In this document: one piece after another, positions 44,910 to 54,151 of the stretch
Numbering within the stretch: position 1 is the stretch's first letter
Layout of the letters: each line of letters begins with the position of its first letter
The notes under the pieces: generated by a model
Databases searched by the model: none
What the model saw: only the letters and a program-made list of their open reading frames with translations
What the model was told of the DNA's origin: nothing
Position numbers and translations under genes: made by a program
NCBI RefSeq assembly: GCF_004353915.1
Contig: NZ_SMRP01000002.1
Location: 618,795 to 682,794 of the forward strand
Direction: 5' to 3'
From: Paraburkholderia silviterrae
Lineage (GTDB): Bacteria > Pseudomonadota > Gammaproteobacteria > Burkholderiales > Burkholderiaceae
DNA length: 64,000 bases

Positions 44910-45905
44910 TCAAGGCGGGAACCTCGTGCCGCCCGCGCCGCCATTGAGTCCCCCGTTCGGCCCTTCTTCCGGCGCGTCGAGCAGGCACAGCTCGAGGAAG
45001 CGCTGGGCGACGCGCGAAGCCGCGCCCGCGTGCGGCACGATGATCGAAAAACGCCGCGCCAGCGGCTCCGGGCGAATGCGGATGAGCTGGAGCGCGTTGT
45101 CCTCGTGACGCATCGACATGGCCGAGACGAAGCCGATGCCCATGCCGGCCCGCACCGCCTCCTTGACGCCCTCCACGCCGGCGATTTCCAGCGCGACACG
45201 CATCGGCACGCCCGCGCGCGCGAACGCGCGCTCAACCACCTGACGCACACCCGAGCCGTCCTCGCGCAGCACGAGCGGCAGATCCGCGAATGCGCTCAGC
45301 TCGCGCCGCAGCGGCGCCGCAGCGGCGTGTTCGCGCGCGGCGCCTGCGCCCTCGCTTTCATCCGCCGCCCGGGCGGCAAGCGCGTGGCCGCGCGGCGCGA
45401 TGGCCACGATCTCGTCCTCGTGCCACGGGTGCACGGCGCAATCGGCGGGCAACTGCTCGCCCACCGGCCCTTCGACCAGCGCGATATCGAGATCGCCGAG
45501 CATGGCGACCACGTCGGTCGTGTTGCCGCTCGCCGTTTCGAGCTTCACGTCCGGATAGCGCCGATGAAACGCCGCCACCAGGTACGGCAGCCGGTAGCTC
45601 GCGGGCGTCGTGCTCGCACCGATGCGCAGCGTCCCGCGCTCGAGCCCGCGCAGCGCGTCGCGAAACGTCAGCGCGTCGCGCCAGGTGTCGCGCAGCCGCG
45701 CCGCGTAGGCCGCGAGCTGCTCGCCGGTGGGCGTGAGACGCACGCCGCGCCCGTCGCGCAGATAGAGCGGCTCGCCGAACTCCTCCTGCAGCAGCCGCAA
45801 CTGCCCCGACACCGCGGGCTGCGACAAATGCAGCGCGAGCGCCGCCCGGCTGATGTTCAGGTGCTCGGCTACGGCGGCGAAAGTTATCAGTTGCTCCGGG
45901 GTCAT
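44910..45905 (-). CDS. LysR-family regulator (YeiE-like position)
   Basis: 331-residue LysR transcriptional regulator: winged HTH (MTPEQLITFAAVAEHLNISR, LSQPAVSGQLRLLQEEFG) and a C-terminal effector domain with an Ala/Glu-rich insert near 190. The start at 45905 is chosen over an in-frame TTG at 45914. Divergent from the YeiH-type gene, the same arrangement as E. coli yeiE/yeiH, so it probably controls that gene. The effector may be a sulfur compound by analogy, which is inference. Confidence 0.88.
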   Translation of the reverse strand: MTPEQLITFAAVAEHLNISRAALALHLSQPAVSGQLRLLQEEFGEPLYLRDGRGVRLTPTGEQLAAYAARLRDTWRDALTFRDALRGLERGTLRIGASTTPASYRLPYLVAAFHRRYPDVKLETASGNTTDVVAMLGDLDIALVEGPVGEQLPADCAVHPWHEDEIVAIAPRGHALAARAADESEGAGAAREHAAAAPLRRELSAFADLPLVLREDGSGVRQVVERAFARAGVPMRVALEIAGVEGVKEAVRAGMGIGFVSAMSMRHEDNALQLIRIRPEPLARRFSIIVPHAGAASRVAQRFLELCLLDAPEEGPNGGLNGGAGGTRFPP

Positions 45906-45933
45906 CGCGTCCAACTATCGTGTTGACCTATAT

Positions 45934-45946
45934 TTTACGTCGTAAA
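45934..45946. promoter_or_regulatory. LysR-type operator in the divergent region
   Basis: TTTACG-T-CGTAAA, a T-N11-A-type inverted repeat in the 117-bp AT-rich gap between the LysR gene and the YeiH-type gene. Confidence 0.5.
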
Positions 45947-46022
45947 TGACGATTTTTCATATTCTTATATCTAATTTAGGATTGGAACATTCGTCAGTCA
46001 GACAAATTTGTTCCATAAGGCT

Positions 46023-47093
46023 ATGTCCACACCGTCGACTTCTCTTGACTCGTCGTCCGCCGCATCCGCCACGCGCGGCCAGCTCAATGGCGTGCTGTTC
46101 GTCGCGCTGTTCGCCGCCGCCGTCACGCGTATCGCCGCGCTGCCCGCCATCGCCGGTCTCGGCCTGAGCCCGTTGATCGTCGGTATCGTCGCGGGGGCGT
46201 TCTACGGCAATGCGCTGCGCGACGGCATGCCCGAAAGCTGGGCCGCCGGCATCAACTTCTCGGCGCGTAAGCTGCTGCGCATCGCCGTGGCGTTCTTCGG
46301 GCTGCGCGTGAGTCTCCAGGAGATCGCCCAGGTGGGCCTGCCGGGTCTCGTCGAATCGGTGGTGATCGTCGTGAGCACGCTCGCGATCGGCACCTGGGCC
46401 GGCATGAAGCTCATGAAGCTCGACCGCGACACTGCCATCCTCACCGCGGCCGGCAGCGCGATCTGCGGCGCCGCCGCCGTACTCGCCTTCGAATCCACGC
46501 TGCAATCGAAGCCGCACAAGAGCGCCATGGCGGTGGGCAGCGTGGTGCTGTTCGGCACGCTCTCGATGTTCCTCTACCCGCTGCTCTATCGCGCCGGCTG
46601 GCTGCATCTCGATACCGTGGGCGCCGGGCTCTTCTTCGGCGGCACGATCCACGAGGTCGCGCAGGTCGTGGGCGCCGCGAGCAACGTGAGCCCGGAGGCC
46701 ACGCACATCGCCACCATCGTGAAGATGACCCGCGTGATGCTGCTCGTGCCGGTGCTGCTTGCGCTCGGCGTCTGGCTCAATCGCTTGGCGCGCGACGCGG
46801 CCCAGGGCCAGCAGGGCGCACGCAAGCTCGCGGTGCCCTGGTTCGCGCTCGGCTTTCTCGCGCTCGTCGTGGTGAACTCGCTGCACGTGCTGCCGGATTC
46901 GGCTACCCAGACGCTGAACATGCTCGACACCTTCGCGCTCACCATGGCAATGACGGCGCTCGGCATCGAGACGCGCGTCTCGCAGATCCGCCAGGCCGGC
47001 CCGCGCGCCCTCACCACGGGTTTCATCGTCTACGTCTGGCTGGTCGGCGGCGGCCTCGCAATCACCTGGGCCGTGCAGCGGCTCTTCGGATGA
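46023..47093 (+). CDS. YeiH-family putative sulfate exporter
   Basis: 356-residue integral membrane protein with about 10 helices, YeiH/UPF0324 family. Motifs: LSPLIVGIVAGAFYGN, AGINFSARKLLRIAVAFFGLR and GSAICGAAAVLAFE. Relatives are annotated as putative sulfate or taurine-derived sulfonate exporters; transport has rarely been shown. ATG 46023 is chosen over a TTG at 46008. It is followed by a good terminator. Confidence 0.85.
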   Translation: MSTPSTSLDSSSAASATRGQLNGVLFVALFAAAVTRIAALPAIAGLGLSPLIVGIVAGAFYGNALRDGMPESWAAGINFSARKLLRIAVAFFGLRVSLQEIAQVGLPGLVESVVIVVSTLAIGTWAGMKLMKLDRDTAILTAAGSAICGAAAVLAFESTLQSKPHKSAMAVGSVVLFGTLSMFLYPLLYRAGWLHLDTVGAGLFFGGTIHEVAQVVGAASNVSPEATHIATIVKMTRVMLLVPVLLALGVWLNRLARDAAQGQQGARKLAVPWFALGFLALVVVNSLHVLPDSATQTLNMLDTFALTMAMTALGIETRVSQIRQAGPRALTTGFIVYVWLVGGGLAITWAVQRLFG

Positions 47094-47153
47094 CCCGGCG
47101 CCGCACGGCTTCGCCCCCCTTGAGAGACCGCGTACCGGCCCTGCCGGTCGCTT

Positions 47154-47177
47154 GCCCCGCCCTCGGCGGGGCTTTTT
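47154..47177 (+). terminator. rho-independent terminator of the YeiH-type gene
   Basis: Stem GCCCCGCC / GGCGGGGC, loop CTC, then TTTTT. Confidence 0.9.
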
Positions 47178-47381
47178 GCGTTTTGCGCACTGGCAATGGC
47201 GCCAGGCCAATACACGACGCGACAAGAGCACAACCGCTACGCCGCTACGTGCAATTGCGCGCGATACTGTCGTCCCATGCCGTTCGTCTAGCGGGCGGCT
47301 GTCGTGGCAATCTCGAGAGCTTTGCACGCGACCGGAGTGCGGCGTTCACGCGCCAACTCCGGGTCGACGGAGGGACGACCG

Positions 47382-48116
47382 ATGGCATACGAGCTGTATT
47401 ACTGGGACGGCCTGCAGGGCCGCGGCGAATTCGTGCGGCTCGCGCTGGAGGAAGCGCGCGCGCCCTATGTGGACGTCGCGCGCGGTGCGAAAGAGGAAGG
47501 CCTGGGCATGAGCGCGATGATGGCGAGGCTCGACAGCGACGGCCCGTATCCGCCCTTTGCGCCGCCGTTCCTGAAGGACGGCGACCTGATCGTGCCGCAT
47601 GTCGCGAACATCCTGTTCTATCTCGGCCCGAAGCTGAAGCTCGCACCGCACGACGAGGCGCTGCGCATCGTCGCGAACGGCTTGCAACTGACGATCGCCG
47701 ACTTCGTGACCGAGGTGCACGACACGCATCACCCGATCGCGAGCGGCCTCTATTACGAGGACCAGAAGGAAGAAGCGAAGGCGCGCGCGAAGGACTTCAT
47801 CGCGCATCGCCTGCCGAAATTCATGGGCTACTTCGAGCGCGTGCTCACGCAGAATCCCGATGGGCCGCAGCACATGGTCGGCAAGACGCTCACCTATGTG
47901 GACCTGTCGATGTTTCAGATCGTCGAGGGGCTGCGCTATGCGTTCCCGAAAGCGACGAAGCATCTGGCGGAGCACTACCCGCATGTGATCGCGCTGCACG
48001 ACGCCGTGGCCGCGCGAGCGAACATCGCGGCATATCTCGTCTCGGAGCGGCGGCTGCCGTTCAACGAGACCGGCATCTTCCGCCACTATCCGGAACTCGA
48101 CCGCGCCGCGCGCTGA
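47382..48116 (+). CDS. glutathione S-transferase family protein
   Basis: 244-residue cytosolic GST-like protein: thioredoxin-like N-terminal domain (MAYELYYWDGLQGRGEFVRL, with the cis-Pro region LIVPHVANILFYL) and an all-helical C-terminal domain (about 85-240). The N-terminal YYWDGLQGRGE pattern resembles sigma/pi-type GSTs, with a tyrosine as the likely glutathione-activating residue. Substrate unknown. GGAGG lies 8 nt before the ATG. It is 40 nt upstream of the ClC gene and possibly co-transcribed with it. Confidence 0.85.
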   Translation: MAYELYYWDGLQGRGEFVRLALEEARAPYVDVARGAKEEGLGMSAMMARLDSDGPYPPFAPPFLKDGDLIVPHVANILFYLGPKLKLAPHDEALRIVANGLQLTIADFVTEVHDTHHPIASGLYYEDQKEEAKARAKDFIAHRLPKFMGYFERVLTQNPDGPQHMVGKTLTYVDLSMFQIVEGLRYAFPKATKHLAEHYPHVIALHDAVAARANIAAYLVSERRLPFNETGIFRHYPELDRAAR

Positions 48117-48156
48117 GCGCACGGCATCCCCTAACCAGAAAAACCGCCCACTCGCC

Positions 48157-49902
48157 GTGCTGTCATTCCTGCTGAAACTGCGCACCCGCGCCCGCGATCT
48201 CTTTCGCCTCTCCGACGCCCACACGATGCTGATCTGGTCGGTCATCGTGGGGATAGCCGGCGCGTTCGCGACCGTGCTGTTCCGCGAGGGCATCGCGCAT
48301 CTGCAGATCCTCTTCACGGGCAGCGAGGGCAGCTTCGTGGCGATGGCGCGCCGCCTGCCCTGGCACACGCGCATCTGGCTGCCGGCCGCGGGCGGCTTCG
48401 TCGCGGGCTGCTGCTTGCTGATCGCTAAACGCAGCTCGCCCGGCAACGGCGGCAAGCCGATGCACACCGACTACGTGGAAGCCGTAGCGATCGGCGACGG
48501 CGTGATGCCCGTCGGCAAGAGCATCTGGCGCAGCGTCTCCTCGCTCTTCACCATTGCGAGCGGCGGCTCGATCGGCCGCGAAGGCTCGATGGTGCAGCTC
48601 GCCGCGCTCGCCGCCTCGCTGATCGGCCGCTGGGTGCACTTCGATCAACAGCGCCTGCGCCTGCTCGTGGCCTGCGGCGCGGCGGCCGGTATCACCTCGG
48701 CCTACAACGCGCCGATCGCGGGCGCCTTCTTCGTGACCGAGATCGTGCTCGGCGCGATCGTGATGGAGAGCTTCGGGCCCATCGTCGTTTCCTCGGTGGT
48801 CGCCAACATCACGATGCGCGAATTCGCGGGCTACAAGCCGCCTTACGAGATGCCGGTGTTTCCGCCCGTCACGGGCGTCGAGGTGCTGCTCTTTGTGGCG
48901 CTCGGCCTGTTGTGCGGCGTACTCGCGCCGCGCTTTCTCTCACTGCTCGACGTGGCGAAGGCCGGCTTCGGGCGCCTGAAGCTGCCACTGCCCGCGAAGC
49001 TCGCGCTGGGGGGCTTCGTCTGCGGCGTGCTCTCGATCTGGACGCCCGAGGTCTGGGGCAACGGCTACAGCGTCGTGAACTCGCTCCTGCATTCGCCGTG
49101 GACGTGGACCGCGCTCGCCACGGTGCTCGTGTTCAAGCTCGTGGCGACCGCCGCGACGGTGGGTTCGGGCGCCGTGGGCGGCGTCTTCACGCCGACGCTC
49201 TTCATGGGCGCCGTGATCGGCTGCCTGTTCGGCCTGGGCATGCACGCGCTGTGGCCGCACGGCACCTCTGCGCCGTTCGCTTATGCGATGGTCGGCATGG
49301 GCGCGTTCCTTGCGGGCGCGACGCAGGCGCCGCTCATGGCGATCCTGATGATCTTCGAAATGACGCTCAGCTATCAGGTGGTGCTGCCGCTGATGCTCTC
49401 GTGTGTCGTGGCGTATTTCGTCGCGCGCGCGACGGGCACGAAGTCGATGTACGAGATCACGCTGCACCGCAACCGCGAGGAAGCCGAACGGCTGCGCCTG
49501 CGCGCGACGCAGATGCGCGAGCTGATCCGCCCCGCCGACACTGTGGTGCGCGCCGACGCCAGCGTGCAGGAGATGACGCGCGTGTTCCTCGAATATCCGG
49601 TGAAGTATCTCTATGTGACCGACGAAAACGGGCGCTTTCTGGGCGCGGTCGCGCTCGCCGACATCACGGGCGACCTGCTGCAAAAGCGCGACACCACGCA
49701 CAAGCACGCGTGCGACTATCTCAAGCCCTCATTCGACGTGCTCACGCCCGACATGCCGCTCGCGGTGGCGCTGCAGCATTTCATGTCGTTCCAGGGCGAG
49801 CGCCTGCCCGTGATCGAAAGCGCGCAGCATCCGGCGCTTGCCGGCGTGGTCTACAAAACGTCGCTGCTCGACGCGTATCAGCGCATGACGCCGGAGCGCT
49901 GA
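48157..49902 (+). CDS. ClC-family chloride channel/antiporter with CBS domains
   Basis: 581-residue membrane protein. The ClC core (about 20-430) has GSIGREGSMVQL with the gating glutamate, and GSGAVGGVFTPTLFMGA; the usual GSGIPE motif near the first third is not preserved (EAVAIGDG instead). The cytoplasmic C-terminus has a pair of CBS-like segments (VQEMTRVFLEYPVKYLYV and HFMSFQGERLPVI). The ClcB-type group fits best. Start GTG at 48157. Chloride or fluoride selectivity cannot be read with certainty. Confidence 0.88.
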   Translation: MLSFLLKLRTRARDLFRLSDAHTMLIWSVIVGIAGAFATVLFREGIAHLQILFTGSEGSFVAMARRLPWHTRIWLPAAGGFVAGCCLLIAKRSSPGNGGKPMHTDYVEAVAIGDGVMPVGKSIWRSVSSLFTIASGGSIGREGSMVQLAALAASLIGRWVHFDQQRLRLLVACGAAAGITSAYNAPIAGAFFVTEIVLGAIVMESFGPIVVSSVVANITMREFAGYKPPYEMPVFPPVTGVEVLLFVALGLLCGVLAPRFLSLLDVAKAGFGRLKLPLPAKLALGGFVCGVLSIWTPEVWGNGYSVVNSLLHSPWTWTALATVLVFKLVATAATVGSGAVGGVFTPTLFMGAVIGCLFGLGMHALWPHGTSAPFAYAMVGMGAFLAGATQAPLMAILMIFEMTLSYQVVLPLMLSCVVAYFVARATGTKSMYEITLHRNREEAERLRLRATQMRELIRPADTVVRADASVQEMTRVFLEYPVKYLYVTDENGRFLGAVALADITGDLLQKRDTTHKHACDYLKPSFDVLTPDMPLAVALQHFMSFQGERLPVIESAQHPALAGVVYKTSLLDAYQRMTPER

Positions 49903-49996
49903 CGCGGGCGTCTTCGTCGAAAGGCGCGCGCCGCGCCATGGCAAAGCGCGGCGGATTTTCTACAATGGAAACCGGCACCGAGCCACCGGAGCGACG

Positions 49997-51334
49997 ATGA
50001 GCGAACCCTCTCTCGACGCTGTGCGCCGCAACCACGCGGGGTGGATCTTCGTGCACCTCGAAGGCGAACCATACGAGCGCGGCGAGCAGCACGGCAAGCT
50101 GCTGGCCAACGAAATCCGCAGCGCCATCCGCACGGCGCGCTACCTCGCGAAATGGGACACGGGCGAAGAATTCGACACCTTCGTCCATGCGGCGATCGCG
50201 CAATTCATGCCGCGCCTCGACATTGAATTCGCCAGCGAAATCCAGGGCATCGCCGACGGTGCGAAGCTGCCGTTCAGCGAGCTGCTCGCGTGGAACGGCT
50301 ACATGGATCTGCTGCAAGGCTGGTGGCCAACCCACGCTGCGGCGCAATCGCCACACCAGGCCGTGCGCCTGTGGCGCGGGCGGCGCGGCCACCACTGCAG
50401 CGCCTTCATCGCGACGGGCGGCGCCACGCACGACGGGCGCATCGTCATGGCGCACAACTCGTGGGACCGCTACGCGGCCGGCGACGCCTTCAACGTGGTC
50501 TTCGACATCGTGCCCGGGTCCGGGCACCGCATCCTCATGCAAGGGCTGCCGGGCTGCATCTCTAGCCTCACCGACTTCTGGATCAACGCGGCCGGCCTGA
50601 TGGTCACCGAAACGACGATTTCGAATTTCGTCGGCTATCGTGCAGGGGGCGCCCCCGAGTTCTACCGCTCGCGGCGCGCGACGCAATACGCGTCCAGCAT
50701 CGGCGAATGGTGCGAAATGTTCGCGCTCGACAACAACGGCGGCTACGCGAACAGCTGGCTGCTCGGCGACGTGAAGACCGGTGAGATTGCGCGCTACGAA
50801 CTGGGCCTGCAGCACGCTGGCTTCGAGAGCACGCAGGACGGCTTCTTGAGCGGCTTCAACGCGGCGAGCGACCTGAAGATCCGCAATCAGGAATGCGTGG
50901 GCGAAGGCGACGACTATACCGACGTGCGCCGCAACGGCGCGCGCCGTCTGCGCTTCATGCAGCTCGCCGAGCTACATCACGGGAAGATCGACGTCGAGCT
51001 TGCGAAAGCCATCATCGCCGACCACCACGACGTCTATCTCGAACGCGACGACAACCCGTGCTCGCGCACGATCTGCGGCCATCTCGAACTCGACGACGCG
51101 CGCTTCGCCGGCCCCGATCATGGGCCCTTCAATCCGTGGGGCGCGAACGACGGCAAGGTCGCGGACAGCGAGATGGCGCGCGATCTCGCGTTCTGGGCGC
51201 GCTGGGGGCATCCCTGCGGGCGGCCGTTCGACGCCCAGGCGTTCATGGAGCGTCATGCGCAGTGGAACTGGCTGAACGGCTATATGCGCGACCGCCCTTC
51301 GTGGCCGTGGACGCGCTTCGAGGCGCTGCGCTAG
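49997..51334 (+). CDS. C45-like/phospholipase B-like Ntn hydrolase
   Basis: 445-residue protein with an N-terminal helical region (YERGEQHGKLLANEIRSAI) and the motif HHCSAFIATGGATHDGRIV, where Cys134 is the likely autocatalytic nucleophile of an Ntn hydrolase. NSWDRY, WINAAGLMVTETT and the C-terminal layout match phospholipase-B-like/C45 acyltransferase families. No signal peptide is seen, so its substrate may be a cytoplasmic amide or ester. The VapC stop lies only 2 nt beyond its own stop (convergent). Confidence 0.8.
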   Translation: MSEPSLDAVRRNHAGWIFVHLEGEPYERGEQHGKLLANEIRSAIRTARYLAKWDTGEEFDTFVHAAIAQFMPRLDIEFASEIQGIADGAKLPFSELLAWNGYMDLLQGWWPTHAAAQSPHQAVRLWRGRRGHHCSAFIATGGATHDGRIVMAHNSWDRYAAGDAFNVVFDIVPGSGHRILMQGLPGCISSLTDFWINAAGLMVTETTISNFVGYRAGGAPEFYRSRRATQYASSIGEWCEMFALDNNGGYANSWLLGDVKTGEIARYELGLQHAGFESTQDGFLSGFNAASDLKIRNQECVGEGDDYTDVRRNGARRLRFMQLAELHHGKIDVELAKAIIADHHDVYLERDDNPCSRTICGHLELDDARFAGPDHGPFNPWGANDGKVADSEMARDLAFWARWGHPCGRPFDAQAFMERHAQWNWLNGYMRDRPSWPWTRFEALR

Positions 51335-51336
51335 AG

Positions 51337-51732
51337 TTAGAGCAAGCGTGCGGCGTGCCCCTGCTTCGTTAGCAGAGACACAGCCTTCTTGTCGAAGGAA
51401 ACGAAGGTTTCCGCACCGAGCCAGGTGCCGTCATAGGCAATGACGCCATCGGCAAAATCCCCCCCTGCATCGAGCAAGGCAAGGCCGGCCTCGGCGGCCG
51501 GCCGGTTGACCACGACATTGCGTGTGTTCAACAGGGAGCGAAGCGCGTCCGCAACGTCTGCGCGAGCGGCATCGTATCGGCTGCGCAGTACCCACACCAG
51601 CTCGCAAAGCGTTTGCAGGCTCACCGCTACCATGTCGGCCGTTTCCAGCAGTTCGATGGCGCGCGTTGTTTGTGCTTCATCATCGTCAACAATGGCGCGC
51701 AGCAGGACATTCGTATCGGCGGCTACTTTCAT
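51337..51732 (-). CDS. vapC: VapC-type PIN-domain toxin
   Basis: 131-residue PIN-domain ribonuclease: first acidic residue in ADTNVLL (Asp6), a middle Glu in LCELVWVL and the acidic pair near DFADGVIAY. Such toxins cleave tRNA or rRNA when the antitoxin is degraded. The start overlaps the antitoxin stop by 4 nt (ATGA), the typical antitoxin-first arrangement. Confidence 0.88.
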   Translation of the reverse strand: MKVAADTNVLLRAIVDDDEAQTTRAIELLETADMVAVSLQTLCELVWVLRSRYDAARADVADALRSLLNTRNVVVNRPAAEAGLALLDAGGDFADGVIAYDGTWLGAETFVSFDKKAVSLLTKQGHAARLL

Positions 51733-51995
51733 CGGTTACCCGCGCCGGCTGCTGCGCCCGCTTGCGCTATCGCATCATTGATTTCCTCGATGCTCAATCG
51801 GGCACCATTCGTCTTGCCTTTGAGAATGCCCCGAAGATCCTGGAACGAGCCTTTCGGTTGCGCTGCCCTCAACTCGGCCCGGCCATCAGGCAGTAGATTC
51901 AGCTCGATCTTCTCGCCAGGCTTGATGCCCAGGTGCTGCAAGACGTCTTTCCGGAACGTTACCTGGCCCCGCTCTGTGACAGTCAATGTACTCAT
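51729..51995 (-). CDS. vapB: AbrB/VapB-type antitoxin
   Basis: 88-residue SpoVT/AbrB swapped-hairpin DNA-binding protein: STLTVTERGQVTFRKDVLQH at the N-terminus, then a toxin-binding tail (LRGILKGKTNGARLSIEEI). It neutralises the PIN toxin and represses its own operon. The start at 51995 has GGAGG upstream; the longer frame to 52076 would read through the operators. Confidence 0.88.
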   Translation of the reverse strand: MSTLTVTERGQVTFRKDVLQHLGIKPGEKIELNLLPDGRAELRAAQPKGSFQDLRGILKGKTNGARLSIEEINDAIAQAGAAAGAGNR

Positions 51996-52339
51996 CACCT
52001 TGCCTCCATCGATTACAGATACATTGTAATGCAAATATGCATTATTACCATGACGCCAAGGCTGCTTGGCGAACAAGATCGAGCAAGATCAAAAAAGCAC
52101 GCGCGTTCGAGACTAATCGACGCATTTGCTGCCATTATGGAACCACCGCTTGCGTGTACACACCGGTGGGCGGTGTCTCCCATCTCGTCGGGGCGCCGTC
52201 CAGACCGCGCACGCCGCGGCGTGCCGCGCTGGAGGCCCTGCCCCCGAACCGCGGCCGCTGTGCCGCGCCGGTCAGCCTGACCGTCACGGCACGGCACTTG
52301 CTGCGACCCTCGGGCCGCATGAGGAAAGGAGGTCGAGCG
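51996..52339. other. 344-bp region between vapB and the small secreted protein
   Basis: AT-rich vapBC promoter with two palindromes near 52012-52044, then about 290 bp in which I see no gene. Just before 52340 is an almost perfect Shine-Dalgarno (AAAGGAGGT). Confidence 0.5.
52012..52044. promoter_or_regulatory. vapBC operator pair
   Basis: Two inverted repeats upstream of vapB: ATTACA-N7-TGTAAT (52012-52030) and TAATGCA-AATA-TGCATTA (52027-52044). They overlap by 4 bp and fit autoregulation by AbrB-type antitoxins. Confidence 0.6.
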
Positions 52340-52609
52340 ATGAAAACCTCGACACTGATGACCACCGTGCTGTTGTCTGCCTCGTGCTTTGCCGCACCCG
52401 TGCGCACCCAGGACGCCCAGCTTGACCGCGCGAGTGCCCCCGCCTACGCGCCGTCCGTGCGCTCGCCGATGGATGACGCCCCCGTGGCACCGCCCGCGCC
52501 CGATGTCCCCGTTACGGCAACGGGCAACCAGCATTGGGAATATCTGGCACTGCCGAAATCGCATCGCCTGGACCAGACGCTGGTACCCGTGCTGCATCAG
52601 CAAACCTAG
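52340..52609 (+). CDS. small predicted exported protein
   Basis: 89 residues, signal peptide MKTSTLMTTVLLSASCFAAP cleaved after CFA or so, then a Pro/Ala/Asp-rich stretch and a C-terminal HWEYLALPKSHRLDQTLV. I do not recognise a family. The consensus ribosome site AAAGGAGGT 8 nt before the ATG strongly supports translation. Confidence 0.6.
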   Translation: MKTSTLMTTVLLSASCFAAPVRTQDAQLDRASAPAYAPSVRSPMDDAPVAPPAPDVPVTATGNQHWEYLALPKSHRLDQTLVPVLHQQT

Positions 52610-52882
52610 ACGCCGCTGCGCTGCCCCGCACGCAGTCCCTGCCTGTGCGATAGCGCGCCTTGGCGCGCCCGCCCGCTCAGGCATTGCGGCGTTGCTGGCT
52701 GCGCCATGCGCGCGTGTCAGGGGCCGCGCGAGGCCGGCGTGAGCGCCCCCCGTGCCACGCACACCCAGCGGCGGCGCGCGGCAAGGATTGTGTATGCTTG
52801 ATCCGCGACGCCGTTCAGGCTGACGAGATCTCCATCCCGCGCTCCCGCTCGTCCGCCCCCCACCGTGCAAAGGATCTTGCGC

Positions 52883-53113
52883 ATGTCCGCCACACCCATC
52901 CCCGACGAGCCGATCGATCTCCAGTTCTCCGACGTGCTGCGCGAAGTGCGCTGGCCCGCGAACAAGGACGAGCTTGTGGAGGCCGCTCGCGCCGCCGGTG
53001 CGAGCAACGAGGTGCTGGCGATCCTCGACGGCCTGCCCGAGCAGGACTATTGCGACGTGGCCTCGGTCACGCGCCTGATCGGCAGCAATTACAGCCCTGG
53101 CCTCGGTATCTGA
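52883..53113 (+). CDS. DUF2795 family protein
   Basis: 76-residue protein with EVRWPANKDELVEAARAAGA and ILDGLPEQDYCDVASVTRLI, the DUF2795 pattern. Family function unknown. ATG 52883 follows AAAGGA at good spacing. Convergent with the TetR gene. Confidence 0.8.
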   Translation: MSATPIPDEPIDLQFSDVLREVRWPANKDELVEAARAAGASNEVLAILDGLPEQDYCDVASVTRLIGSNYSPGLGI

Positions 53114-53132
53114 GGCCCGTTGCGCGCACGGG

Positions 53133-53765
53133 TCAGGCGTCGCGCCCGAACACCACGCGCGCAAAGAAGCGGCCAAGCACTTCTTCAACAACTGGCGGCG
53201 TAATGTGCTGCGGATCGGCTGCGGCGAGAAACTGCACACCGTCGCACAAGCCGATCAGACCGATCACGAGGAGCTCGGACGCGAGCGTGAGCGGCGTACC
53301 CACGCGCGCCGAAAATTCCTCGATACAGGCGGCCAGTTGATCTCGCTTGTCCTTCATGAACGCGTTGAAGAGCGTGCGAAAGCGCGCGTCGCGCGCCGCG
53401 AGCAGCTTGGCCTCGACCCACAGCAAGAACGCCTTGTTGTCCTGCGGCAAACGGCTGTAGTAGGTGAGCACGCGGGCCTCCATGTCTTCGCGCGACGTAT
53501 GCGCCGTGAAGATCGCGCGCAGGTCGGCTTGCACCGCTTCGTGATCGCGCCGCAGCAATTCCACCAGCAGCTCCGACTTGCCGCTGAAGTTCGAATAGAA
53601 CGCCCCGCGCGTATAGCCCGCCGCCTGAGCAATGTCCTCCACGCTCGCGCCGACGAAACCCTTCCTCATGAACATGGCCTGCGCGGCGTCGAGCAGACGC
53701 TCGCGCGTCTGGCCGCGGCTTTGCTCGCGGGTGAGTCGGGTGCGCTTGGTGGGCTGGCGCGTCAT
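53133..53765 (-). CDS. TetR/AcrR-family repressor of the RND operon
   Basis: 210-residue TetR regulator: N-terminal HTH (RERLLDAAQAMFMRKGFVGA, VEDIAQAAGYTRGAFYSNF) and a ligand-binding C-terminal domain. Divergent from the RND efflux operon, which it probably represses until an effector such as a toxic compound binds. The start at 53765 (MTRQPTK) gives the family length, but no Shine-Dalgarno precedes it, so the start is less certain. Confidence 0.85.
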   Translation of the reverse strand: MTRQPTKRTRLTREQSRGQTRERLLDAAQAMFMRKGFVGASVEDIAQAAGYTRGAFYSNFSGKSELLVELLRRDHEAVQADLRAIFTAHTSREDMEARVLTYYSRLPQDNKAFLLWVEAKLLAARDARFRTLFNAFMKDKRDQLAACIEEFSARVGTPLTLASELLVIGLIGLCDGVQFLAAADPQHITPPVVEEVLGRFFARVVFGRDA

Positions 53766-54151
53766 GGGAGAAGGGGAGCCGGCAGGAATTGGGATAGCGC
53801 GATAGTAGCGTGAATCCAGCACCGAATGCTTCCTCAGATTCAAATCTGTATTCAGATACAGCATTGCATTAGAATGCATCGAATCATCTGAGACTGGCCG
53901 CAGTGCGAGGCAAGCGACATCGAAGCGCGCCACGCACGCACGGACTCAGCAAGGGCGCGTAACAGGTCAACCCGGCCATCCCGGTCAATCCGGCAAGCAT
54001 CAAGCCAGCACGGCGCACGGGGCCTGTGCGCATGCATTCCAGGCATGTCGAGGTCCATGTGAATCGTTGCGGTCGCGGCGCATCGAGCAGGATGCGTAGT
54101 CAGTGCAGTGGGTTCGTCGAACCCGTCCAGTCCATCCCGTCCGTCCGGCAA
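53766..54151. promoter_or_regulatory. divergent control region of the RND operon
   Basis: 386 bp without a convincing gene. Two palindromes near the TetR start: CTGTAT-TCAG-ATACAG (53846-53861) and TGCATT-AG-AATGCA (53865-53878), candidate TetR operators. The adaptor gene start within 54026-54182 is uncertain. Confidence 0.55.
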
